Positions 25,576 to 33,657 of a stretch of 64,000 bases of DNA are shown here, in pieces. The DNA is from Lentisphaerota bacterium (GTDB lineage Bacteria; Verrucomicrobiota; Lentisphaeria; Victivallales; Victivallaceae), in the NCBI GenBank assembly GCA_015061625.1, contig SUWG01000003.1, positions 62,001 to 126,000 on the forward strand, read 5' to 3'. A program made the position numbers and the translations under genes. Position 1 is the first letter of the stretch. The number at the start of each line of letters is the position of its first letter. Below the pieces are notes generated by a model. That model was given only the letters and a program-made list of their open reading frames with translations. It was not told the origin of the DNA and searched no databases.

Positions 25576-28029
25576 TTAAAGTTTTTTCAACTCTGACGGT
25601 TCAACGGTCATATTTTGGAATCTGACCGGGAAATTATTGGAGTTTTCCAGATAGATACTGCCGTTTCCGGCGGGGTGTACCCGCAACTCAAGGGGAAATG
25701 GTTCGATACCGTTATCCGGTGTTTCAAAACTTTCCTCTGCGGTCAGAGCCGTGGCACTGAACCATGCCTCCTGGGCTTTGGCGACCGAGAATTTTTCCGG
25801 TCGGATAAAGAGCTGGTAGTTGAATGTTTCCAATATCTGCTGCCAGGCGGGGGCATCGGTGTTGCAAATGTTGTTATACAGTAGACCGTAGATATTATTA
25901 TTCTTGAATTTCAACGGCAGATCTTTGCGCCACTGCGCCGTATGCATACCATCAAACTCAATTACCGGGGCATCCGGACAGCAGAGCAAAATGGTGTTGC
26001 CGCCATTTTCCAGAGCCGTATACCTTGAGCAGTAAAAGAGGTCGAGCATCGCTCCGGGCAGCAGCATATCCGGCCGGGCGATACCGGTATTCTGATCGAA
26101 ACAGAATTTTCCTTCCTGACCGGCAAAGGGGAAGCGGACATAATAGCACCGTTTTTCCGGATTTTCCGGCAGATCAAGACGGATGTTGAAGTCGATCCGG
26201 GGAAGGAACTTCCAAATGCGGCAGGTCAGTTGTGCCTCGCCGCCGGGGAAAGTGCCGGATTGCAAGACCGTTGTAAACAATTCGCCATCGGCGATCACCT
26301 CGCCGGAAGTTATTTTCAACTGGTATACTTCCCGGTCGGTTGCCGGTTTCAAACCGCAGTTTTCTCCGCCGCAACCGGAATCAAGCAGTTTTTCGCACCA
26401 TAACGTCACCGGTTCGGCGGTGATGCACTTACCATTGGCAGTGGTGAGGGCGCAAAGCGAACCATCGGCGGCAAAATCCGCCCGCAAAGTGCCGGTGGCG
26501 ATCTGCGGCGGGATATCCATGGTGATCTCTGCCGGAATATCATCATATTCGCCGGAAAAAACCGGGATCAACCGTTTGGAACCGAGAGCCGGAATGTCGC
26601 AGACATAGAGCATCCAGCGGTTCTGTCCGATCAACTGCCGGGGAACTTCATTGCCGTTTTCATCGGTCAGCGAAACAAGTTTTCTGGCGTATGACCCCAG
26701 ATACAACTCCGCATTGCCGGAGATGATATGAGGTGAAGCATTGCGGATGATGACCGCTTTTTTACCGGTGAATCCGGATTTTACCGGCAGGGAAGTAAGT
26801 TGTTTGACCGCCAGAAGTCTGGCAGTTTCGGCATAACGGGCCTTGTCGCGCCAACTTTCCCGGAAGCGGTCGAAACACCCGGCATGAAGCGAGCGGCCGT
26901 TATCTTCATAAAGCTGCTGCCAGCCCCAGGTATTCAGGCCGAGGGTGTGGTCGCCGGTAAGCATGAGGTTTTCCAGAATAGTTTCATTGCTCAAATTGTG
27001 CATGAGCAAAGTTTCATTGAGCCGCTGGGTCTGCCGGTAGGTTTTCAGCACTGACGGCACGGCATTGATCCGCAGATTCCACGGGTCGGTGAGGATACCG
27101 GAAATTTCGGGGATGACGTTGGCATATTTTTCTTCCATCCGGTGAAAAAATTCTGAAGGAGTGCAGAATCTGATCTCCGGATAGCTGCCCGTGGCATTGA
27201 GTTTTTTGACCAGAGCGGATAATTCCGGAGCCGGATTGCGGTTGTCGCCGCCGTATTGCAGCAGGATTTCGCTGTAAGGATAATTTTCTTTATCCAGCCG
27301 GTCGGCAAGGAGTCGGAAAACTTCCAGCGCAGTTAATTTGCGCTCCGGCGTGTCGCCTTGCATGGGCATATTCACTCCGATATCCGGATGACCGAAAATT
27401 TCCGGAAATGCCCGGTACCCCAGATAGATGCTCCCCATGCCGTAAACCGGGAATGGATAGGAGGATTCGCTGGAATTTTCATGACGGTCATTGCCCAGAT
27501 TCCACACGAGTATCCTGCCGCCGCAACGGCTTTTCAGGTAGAAAAGGTGCGGCAGATCTGCCCAGGGCAATTCGGTTTGAAATGCACCGCAACCGGCGAT
27601 CAGATAGCGGAGGCCCGCTTCATTCATGAGCCGGGGCAGTTCCCCGGTGAATCCTCCGATATCATCCAGAATGGCGCATTCCACCGGGAAACCGCATTTT
27701 TTCCCCAGTTCCGCAGGTCGGGAGACGTTGGCCAGCAATTCGGCAAATGAGACCGTTTCGGTGAGCATTTGCATATCCAGTGCGGCGACTTCCAGTTGAC
27801 CGTTTTTCAAGAGATTCACCAGTCGTTGTTTCTGTGATTCCGGGCGGCGGGCGAAGTAGTTGCGCAAGAGTGCGCCGCTCTCGATCGTCCACCGGTAATC
27901 CGGATCATTTTCCGCCAGTTCGACGGCTTCATCCAGATAGGTCAACTGTTGTTTTTCCACCTCATCCGGCAGATCGGTGAAACCGATGTCGTAGTGGGTG
28001 TGGTGGATCAAAAAGATTTCTTTCAGCAT
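25576..28029 (-). CDS. GH38-like (alpha-mannosidase-fold) glycoside hydrolase
   Basis: 817 residues, no signal peptide. It begins with IFLIHHTHYDIGFTDLPDEV, the metal-binding H-x-D start of GH38 N-terminal domains. CAILDDIGGFTGELPRLM (about 125-145) supplies the aspartate region equivalent to the GH38 nucleophile segment, and HENSSESSYPFPVYG follows. Later sequence is beta-rich, as in the GH38 C-terminal supersandwich. Similar distant proteins are annotated DUF5054. Substrate is probably an alpha-linked sugar but is not provable here. It is the last gene of the leftward locus, with an AGG site nine bases from the start. Confidence 0.72.
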   Translation of the reverse strand: MLKEIFLIHHTHYDIGFTDLPDEVEKQQLTYLDEAVELAENDPDYRWTIESGALLRNYFARRPESQKQRLVNLLKNGQLEVAALDMQMLTETVSFAELLANVSRPAELGKKCGFPVECAILDDIGGFTGELPRLMNEAGLRYLIAGCGAFQTELPWADLPHLFYLKSRCGGRILVWNLGNDRHENSSESSYPFPVYGMGSIYLGYRAFPEIFGHPDIGVNMPMQGDTPERKLTALEVFRLLADRLDKENYPYSEILLQYGGDNRNPAPELSALVKKLNATGSYPEIRFCTPSEFFHRMEEKYANVIPEISGILTDPWNLRINAVPSVLKTYRQTQRLNETLLMHNLSNETILENLMLTGDHTLGLNTWGWQQLYEDNGRSLHAGCFDRFRESWRDKARYAETARLLAVKQLTSLPVKSGFTGKKAVIIRNASPHIISGNAELYLGSYARKLVSLTDENGNEVPRQLIGQNRWMLYVCDIPALGSKRLIPVFSGEYDDIPAEITMDIPPQIATGTLRADFAADGSLCALTTANGKCITAEPVTLWCEKLLDSGCGGENCGLKPATDREVYQLKITSGEVIADGELFTTVLQSGTFPGGEAQLTCRIWKFLPRIDFNIRLDLPENPEKRCYYVRFPFAGQEGKFCFDQNTGIARPDMLLPGAMLDLFYCSRYTALENGGNTILLCCPDAPVIEFDGMHTAQWRKDLPLKFKNNNIYGLLYNNICNTDAPAWQQILETFNYQLFIRPEKFSVAKAQEAWFSATALTAEESFETPDNGIEPFPLELRVHPAGNGSIYLENSNNFPVRFQNMTVEPSELKKL

Positions 28030-28057
28030 AAATGATTACCTGCGGGAACTGATGATT

Positions 28058-30487
28058 TTATTTCCAATCGGTTTGGGAAAAATATTCCGGATTGCTTGCA
28101 AAAACTTTTTCCATCAACAGCCAGATTTTCCGGCGGTGGATGTCGGCGACATCACGTTTTTTGGGGGTGATCCACAGCGAAGTATCGTTGGTTGCGGTAC
28201 TCAACTCATGGATGAGATCCTGCCGGATATCGGCGATAAGTTTTCCGGCTTCAAAAGCCAGCGGATGGTTGTCGGCGATAAGTTTTTCTGTGATGATCTT
28301 GAGCAGATTCAGATATTCGTAATCTTCCCGGCCCTCCCAGATGGCTTCATACTGGCGGCTGACGAAAATATCGTTGCCCCGGAAGTACCACGGTGAGAAG
28401 TAACGGCCGGAATAACTGAAGTCACAGACATCCCGCGGGGCGGTGGCCAGATTCCAGAAACTTGAACCGACATAGTTCTCAAAGAGGAACCCCAGACGGA
28501 AGGTGCCGCCGCAATAGATGTAGGCATCTCTTTCCGTGAAGCGGTTGGCACAGGAATAAAGACCGAATTCACCATTGCTGCGGCGCACGGAATTGATACT
28601 CATCAACTGCATGATCACATCCCGGCTGCAGGCACTGTTGCTGGGCTGATACATATCGATTTCCGGATAGGCATAAAGTTCATGCCGGGCGGGGAAAGGA
28701 TTGCCGTAGGAGATGAAATGTTTGCCGGAGGGCGAGGCGGCACGGGTGATCGCCAGAGTCCAGGTGGCAAGAATGGCTTTCTGCTCCGGGGTGCTGGCCT
28801 CGTCGATGAAGTGGAGCATGAATTTGCTCACATCCATTTTGAGGTCATTTTCGATATGGGCGGCAATGGCGTTGAGGTAGTTGGTCAAACGGGCCATGAA
28901 ACGCTCCCGGTGCTGCAGAGGTTCAAAACCGGTATTGAGCCGGGATTTGAGATTGCCGCCGCCGAAAAGGGCATAACGGCGGAAACCGGGCATACTGCGC
29001 AGCCATTGATCGAATTTGGTGAAGTCCAGCGGTTTGATCAGAGCATCATCTTCACCGAACATATCCGGAGTGACTCTGGGCAGAGCCGTTTCGTGTCCCC
29101 AGGAGAGATTCATCTGATAATCCCGGATGAGTTGCATGGCGCGGGCAAGATTGCTCTGATCGACGACCTGCCCGTGACAGCGCAGAGAATTCAGATAATC
29201 CCAAGTGCCGTAAAGAGTGCTTAATTCAGCGGGGAATTTGAGATGGCCGAGGGTGATTTTGTACTCTTTTTTTGCGCCGCTATCCAGCGTGGCGGTCACA
29301 GTATAAGTTCCGGGGGCGGCGGTGGCTGGCACGGCGGTTTTGAGGAAGACTTGCACGCTTTCGCCGGGGAGCAATTCAAAAGAATAGAAACCATTCTGAC
29401 CGGAAAGTTCTTCGAGCCGGTTGGAGTTGAAAAAGTTCCGGGCATCGGCCATGGAAAATCCGCGCATGACAGTCACCGGGAAGGGGGAATCCACTTTGAA
29501 ACGGACAACCTTTTTTTCCGGATCGGCATTGGTGAAATTCAACGCCATATTGCGGCTTTCTCCGGCAGACATCACCAGATCGTAACAGGATGGATCATCC
29601 TGCGGGTACTGGAACGAGGTGAAAACATCCCATCTCACGGCACTCCACATGACGATACCGCTGAAACCGGCATGGCGCATGATCTGCTGATTGGCTTTGG
29701 CCAATTCGATCTGGGCCTGATTGATGGGAAAGTCGGTGTTGTCTTTGAGCAGAGCAAGATTCTGATGGTTGCGGCTGATTTGATCGACCAGCCGGGCAAC
29801 GTTGAAATCGCTGTGGGCCAGAGCGGCATTCTGCCGGATCTGGGCGGCATCCTGATTCAGACGCTCCTGCAGCCGCATGAAGTTGATGAAACCTGCGGTA
29901 TCGCCCTGAAATGCCCGGTCGGTGAAAAGAGTCGGGGCATTGGCCGGGCCGGAAAGGATTTCGATCTCATCGGTGAAAAAGTAGGTGCTGTCCTGCTCCG
30001 GAAAGACGATGAATTTTACATAGCGGGCCTTGAATGAGCGGTGATTTTTGCTTTCCAGCCACATCCGGTGGCGGCCGTTTTCGTAAGGCGGAATGATATC
30101 CCGGTTGACGGCGATCATATCGCAGATGACGGTCATTTTATCCGGGCGGTGTCCGGCGAGCATCAGCAGTCTGACCGGATAATGCACGCTGCCGTGGCCC
30201 TGCGCCAGGTGGATGCGCACTTTGTCGATGGAAACTCTTTCGCCCAGATCGATATAAAATGAGTAGTACGCCCCGCCGTACCAGCCGACGGATTCCTTGT
30301 AAAACCAGATATCATCATTTTTGAATTTGCCATCGGTCAGATCCAGCGGATCGTTGGCATCGGTGGTCAGATGGTAAGTCGGCCGCTGTTCATAGACGAA
30401 ACGTTTTCCGGCGGCGAGGTTTCCGCCGTAAAGGATGGTGGATGCGGCACATACGGCGGCAAGAGATAAAAATTTATATAACTTCAT
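28058..30487 (-). CDS. Exported DUF4091 protein with discoidin-like N-terminal domain
   Basis: 809 residues. A signal peptide (FLSLAAVCAASTILYGG) is followed by an F5/8-type C-like sugar-binding domain (about 25-180; LTDGKFKNDDIWFYK, YIDLGERVSIDKVRIHLA, ARYVKFIVF). The centre has an Ig-like segment and a barrel with MLHFIDEAS. The C-terminus holds AIWEGREDYEYLNLL, the hallmark of DUF4091, a domain of glycoside-hydrolase-like proteins. It probably binds or cleaves polysaccharide outside the cytoplasm. It sits between the sugar isomerase-like and GH38-like genes with gaps of 5 and 28 bases. Confidence 0.78.
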   Translation of the reverse strand: MKLYKFLSLAAVCAASTILYGGNLAAGKRFVYEQRPTYHLTTDANDPLDLTDGKFKNDDIWFYKESVGWYGGAYYSFYIDLGERVSIDKVRIHLAQGHGSVHYPVRLLMLAGHRPDKMTVICDMIAVNRDIIPPYENGRHRMWLESKNHRSFKARYVKFIVFPEQDSTYFFTDEIEILSGPANAPTLFTDRAFQGDTAGFINFMRLQERLNQDAAQIRQNAALAHSDFNVARLVDQISRNHQNLALLKDNTDFPINQAQIELAKANQQIMRHAGFSGIVMWSAVRWDVFTSFQYPQDDPSCYDLVMSAGESRNMALNFTNADPEKKVVRFKVDSPFPVTVMRGFSMADARNFFNSNRLEELSGQNGFYSFELLPGESVQVFLKTAVPATAAPGTYTVTATLDSGAKKEYKITLGHLKFPAELSTLYGTWDYLNSLRCHGQVVDQSNLARAMQLIRDYQMNLSWGHETALPRVTPDMFGEDDALIKPLDFTKFDQWLRSMPGFRRYALFGGGNLKSRLNTGFEPLQHRERFMARLTNYLNAIAAHIENDLKMDVSKFMLHFIDEASTPEQKAILATWTLAITRAASPSGKHFISYGNPFPARHELYAYPEIDMYQPSNSACSRDVIMQLMSINSVRRSNGEFGLYSCANRFTERDAYIYCGGTFRLGFLFENYVGSSFWNLATAPRDVCDFSYSGRYFSPWYFRGNDIFVSRQYEAIWEGREDYEYLNLLKIITEKLIADNHPLAFEAGKLIADIRQDLIHELSTATNDTSLWITPKKRDVADIHRRKIWLLMEKVFASNPEYFSQTDWK

Positions 30488-30492
30488 AGAAA

Positions 30493-31389
30493 TCAGATCA
30501 TGGTTGTTGGTTGTTGATTGTTGAAAAGCCGGTGGAAAGCCTGACAGATGTTTTTGACCGGTATCCGGTTGCGCAACGGTACGACTTCACTTTGAATGCA
30601 CTTCAAATTCGGAGTTTTTTCCAGCAGAGACACCACCTTTTGCCAGTCGGTATTGCCGTCGCCGATATTGATGTGGGTATCGTATTGACCATCGTTGTCG
30701 TGCAAATGGCAATTTACGGTATACGGGAGCATTTTTTCCTGAATGCGGTCATCGTATTCAGGCCGGGCATCGACCAGAATATAACTGTCGTATGCGCTGT
30801 TGCGTTCATACAAGTGCCCCTTATCCATCTGATTGGCGTGACCGGCATCGAAACAGAAGCCCAGAATATCAGTGGGAAAGCGTCTTTTCAACTCCAGCAA
30901 TACTTCCGGGGTGTTGCTCCGGCACCAGATGTTTTCGATGCATACGGTAATACGATTATCTCCGGCGACCGGCAGAATTTCATCGAGAGCTTCAGCCATC
31001 AGCGCAATGTGTTTATCCAGCGGCAAATGCGGATAGTAGTAATCGTTGCCGACATGGATGGTGAGGGTATTTACCCCCATGTCGGCAGCAATTTTCAGAT
31101 GCAGTTTGTGGCGCATGAGCAACTGGCTGCGGAATGGTTCTTCCGGGCAATTCAAATCCATGAATTGCCCGAAAGGGGCATGGGCATCGACAAAGGATAA
31201 CCGGGCATTGCTCATCTCTTTATTCAAAGTATCTGCCATGGTGATATCCGCCATGATCATATTTATCAGATCATGGGTCAATACCAGATGTTTTGCGCCG
31301 TTGGCGGCAAATTCCGCCATTACGCACTGCCGCTGACCGGCATCAAGCGTTTTGAAGTCGTAATAAAATGTGATCGGCACCGGAAACAT
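30493..31389 (-). CDS. Sugar phosphate isomerase/epimerase-like TIM barrel (AP endonuclease 2 fold)
   Basis: 298 residues of the xylose-isomerase-like superfamily: SFVDAHAPFGQF, NTLTIHVGNDY, VCIENIW (metal-binding Glu), FCFDAGHANQM (Asp/His) and HLHDNDGQYDTHINIGDGNTDW (His, Asp). Metal ligands are all present. Proteins of this kind isomerise or epimerise free or phosphorylated sugars. Context suggests processing of a sugar released by the neighbouring hydrolases. It starts six bases after the prepilin-like gene. The exact substrate is unknown. Confidence 0.83.
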   Translation of the reverse strand: MFPVPITFYYDFKTLDAGQRQCVMAEFAANGAKHLVLTHDLINMIMADITMADTLNKEMSNARLSFVDAHAPFGQFMDLNCPEEPFRSQLLMRHKLHLKIAADMGVNTLTIHVGNDYYYPHLPLDKHIALMAEALDEILPVAGDNRITVCIENIWCRSNTPEVLLELKRRFPTDILGFCFDAGHANQMDKGHLYERNSAYDSYILVDARPEYDDRIQEKMLPYTVNCHLHDNDGQYDTHINIGDGNTDWQKVVSLLEKTPNLKCIQSEVVPLRNRIPVKNICQAFHRLFNNQQPTTMI

Positions 31390-31395
31390 AGTTCA

Positions 31396-32319
31396 TCAAT
31401 TTCCTGCCAGCCACGGGCCATTGGCGGTTTGGTCATCAATAATGCTGTCAGTTTCCGCGATCGTGCCGACGTGTCCGTCGCCGTAACCGATATTGGCGTT
31501 GCCCTGATGGCGGGAGAAGTTCGGACGGCAGGGATTGAGGCAATTCAGATCCGGGCCGTTGTTGGCGTAGGTATCGGCATAGACGAAAAAGCGGGAGGGA
31601 TTGACGATTTTGGTGTACTTCAGCAACCGGATATTGGCGGCGATACCATTCCAGTTGAGGTTTCTGGTCATGACACTCTGACCGTAATTGGTTCCTTTGT
31701 ATGAGTGGTACTGGCTGCGGTCATAACGGCAACCCTGACCGGGGTAGGCGGGGTCAAGTTCGCCTTGGGATGAGGGACAGAGGAATGCGCCTTTGACCGG
31801 CTGGTTGGTGTATTCCACGCTGTATGCTTCACCGGGCATCAGACCGAGCGTGACCATCAGTTTGGCGTAACCGAATTGCGCACCGACATTGGCATCTTTA
31901 TTGGGCAGACAGTAGTCGTTGAAGTCATTGGCATACTGCAAAGCGGCACTGCTGATCTGTTTGAGATTGTTGATGCAACTGGCAGTGCGTCCGCGTTCAC
32001 GGGCGGAATTGAGTGCCGGAAGCAGGATAGCAGCAAGAATAGCGATGATCGCGATAACGACGAGCAGTTCTATTAAAGTAAATGAGTGTGCGGTGGACAA
32101 GGAAAACTTTCTTTTCACGGGAAAAGAGAGTTTTCCCTTTCCCCCGCGCCCCCTTTCGCTTTCAAAGAAAAGCGGGGTACTTGAATTATGTTTCAATGCA
32201 GATTTGCGGGTAAAAAAATGCAATGATGAGATAACAGTGCTTACCAGCAATTCAATCAAGGTGAAGCCCATGGGCTTTGTTCCTGACTTCAGGAACAAAT
32301 GTTGTTGTCTTCGGTTCAT
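31396..32319 (-). CDS. DUF1559 / H-X9-DG prepilin-like protein with two prepilin leaders
   Basis: 307 residues from ATG 32319, with AGGAAGG nine bases upstream. A first leader (Gly18/Phe19, [12 protein letters not shown]) is broken off after eight conserved residues. About fifty residues later a complete second leader (Phe80, [18 protein letters not shown]) continues with [13 protein letters not shown]. The stretch between, including [17 protein letters not shown], is coded by a hairpin repeat related to intergenic sequence at 45939-46062. The end holds [12 protein letters not shown], the H-X9-DG motif. Only the first site has Gly at -1. Function as a surface pseudopilin-like protein is inferred from family. 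Its 5' end overlaps the regulator gene by 68 bases. Confidence 0.82.
   Translation of the reverse strand: MNRRQQHLFLKSGTKPMGFTLIELLVSTVISSLHFFTRKSALKHNSSTPLFFESERGRGGKGKLSFPVKRKFSLSTAHSFTLIELLVVIAIIAILAAILLPALNSARERGRTASCINNLKQISSAALQYANDFNDYCLPNKDANVGAQFGYAKLMVTLGLMPGEAYSVEYTNQPVKGAFLCPSSQGELDPAYPGQGCRYDRSQYHSYKGTNYGQSVMTRNLNWNGIAANIRLLKYTKIVNPSRFFVYADTYANNGPDLNCLNPCRPNFSRHQGNANIGYGDGHVGTIAETDSIIDDQTANGPWLAGN
32095..32185. repeat. Dispersed hairpin repeat inserted in a coding region
   Basis: An inverted repeat AAAACTTTCTTTTC...GAAAAGAGAGTTTT (about 32103-32134) is followed by a C/G-rich stretch and CAAAGAAAAGCGGGGTAC. The same arrangement, CTTTTCTTTTCACG then GCAAAAGAAAAGCGGGATAC, occurs in intergenic DNA at 45939-45992. 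Here it is read in frame inside the prepilin-like gene. Confidence 0.7.
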
Positions 32320-33412
32320 TTTTCTTCCTTCCTTTGTTGGTGGATTTTGCTCCAAGGACACTCCATTTTCCTGAGTGACTTACGGTACAGCATTCTTTTC
32401 CGTTCAACCTCGAAGAAAGTATTTTTATAGTTTCCTCCCCGATCGTCGGGGAAAATTTATAAGCATTGAATCCGGGGATCAGCGAGTGATCGTCGGTAGG
32501 TGATTCGATGACGAACACATTTTTCCGGTTGCTGATCCCGGAATTTTCCAGAATATTTTTTAATTGCAAAGCGGTCAGGTAGTCACTGCATACCAGCGCG
32601 GTATTTTTCGGCAGATTTTGCAGGGTTCCAGCCTGTGATGGCAGGGTGAGCCGGACAAATTTATTCTCCGGCTTCCACATGGAAAGGAAACCTTCCCGGC
32701 GGTCAATGTCTGACGGCACAAATTCCTGACCGTCTTTCTCCAGATAACAGCATGAGGTGATCTTGCGCCGGTTGAGTGAGGTGGCAATGGCCGCTCCGCA
32801 GGCAAAGTTGGGATAGGTCACGGCATCGTGGTCGAAGCCCTCATAATGTTTATCCATAAATATAAGCGGATAGCAGCGCGGGCGCAGACGGATGATCCTG
32901 GCGGCCTGTTCCGGGGAAAGGATCGACCAGACCAGACAGCCGGAAATGGAAAAGTCATTGAGGATCTCTTCCAGAATGGACATCTGTTTATCCGGATCAT
33001 CATCAGCGGAAAAGAAGCAGAGGGAACAATTCAACTTGTTCAATCCGTGAAAGAGTTGCAGAAACAACTGCTGCTGAAAGGTCTCTTCCGAAGCGAAGTC
33101 GAAAACCACCGCGATTTTTTTGCGGCTTTTGCTGGCTTCCGGCAGTATTTGATGCTCCGGCACGGTCGTGCCGGATGCCCGGCGACGGTCGAGGATGTTG
33201 CGGCGGCGCAATTCATTGAGGGCTTTGGCCAGAGTGATATGGCTGATGCCCAGTTCGATAGCCAGCTTTTTATCCGGCGGGAACTTGGTTCCCGGCGGCA
33301 ATTCACCGCTTTTGATCATTTCAGTCAGGGTGACGATGACCGTCTCGTAGATGGGACGGTTGAAGCATTGTAAATTATCTTTTATTTTACTGAAGGCACT
33401 TTCTTTCATCAT
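32252..33412 (-). CDS. GntR-type regulator with LacI-like sugar-binding domain
   Basis: 386 residues from ATG 33412, with GGGG seven bases upstream. Residues 15-80 are a GntR winged helix ([38 protein letters not shown] is the family pattern, read in parts). From about 95 there is a periplasmic-binding-protein fold as in LacI/AraR proteins ([39 protein letters not shown]). It most likely senses a sugar and controls the leftward locus that follows. The last 22 codons run into the prepilin-like gene in another frame and read as non-family sequence, suggesting the original stop was lost or moved. Confidence 0.83.
   Translation of the reverse strand: MMKESAFSKIKDNLQCFNRPIYETVIVTLTEMIKSGELPPGTKFPPDKKLAIELGISHITLAKALNELRRRNILDRRRASGTTVPEHQILPEASKSRKKIAVVFDFASEETFQQQLFLQLFHGLNKLNCSLCFFSADDDPDKQMSILEEILNDFSISGCLVWSILSPEQAARIIRLRPRCYPLIFMDKHYEGFDHDAVTYPNFACGAAIATSLNRRKITSCCYLEKDGQEFVPSDIDRREGFLSMWKPENKFVRLTLPSQAGTLQNLPKNTALVCSDYLTALQLKNILENSGISNRKNVFVIESPTDDHSLIPGFNAYKFSPTIGEETIKILSSRLNGKECCTVSHSGKWSVLGAKSTNKGRKKNEPKTTTFVPEVRNKAHGLHLD
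32264..32299. repeat. Two overlapping palindromes in the 5' coding region
   Basis: A 14-bp perfect palindrome with core CCCATGGG (32264-32277) overlaps by two bases a 24-bp inverted repeat with 11-bp arms TTTGTTCCTGA/TCAGGAACAAA (32276-32299). They encode the segment between the start codon and the first prepilin leader. Compare 955-992. Confidence 0.9.
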
Positions 33413-33439
33413 CAAACCCCGGATAATGGTGCGTGTAAT

Positions 33440-33476
33440 ATATACCATAATATACCATTGGTTTTTTCATTTGCAA
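33440..33476 (-). promoter_or_regulatory. Regulator promoter with direct repeats
   Basis: Leftward TTGCAA (33471-33476), 16-base spacer, TATATT (33449-33454). Two direct repeats ATATACCAT at 33440 and 33450, 10 bp apart, cover the -10 and start site and may be an autoregulatory operator. Confidence 0.6.
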
Positions 33477-33567
33477 ATCAGCAATGCAAAAAAAAATGAA
33501 ATAAATAAGAATCTCACCGGGAATTTCAACGGAGCCGGTAATATCGCTGTCAGTCACGGTAAAACAC

Positions 33568-33595
33568 TTGAAAAATAATAAAAAAGGTGTATATT
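33568..33595 (+). promoter_or_regulatory. Promoter of pyruvate:ferredoxin oxidoreductase
   Basis: TTGAAA (33568-33573), 16-base spacer, TATATT (33590-33595), about 60 bases before the start codon. Confidence 0.7.
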
Positions 33596-33657
33596 AAAAG
33601 AGCGTTCAATTTCAACCACCTTATTATATATAAGGAACAAATAAAAAAGGAGCAACA

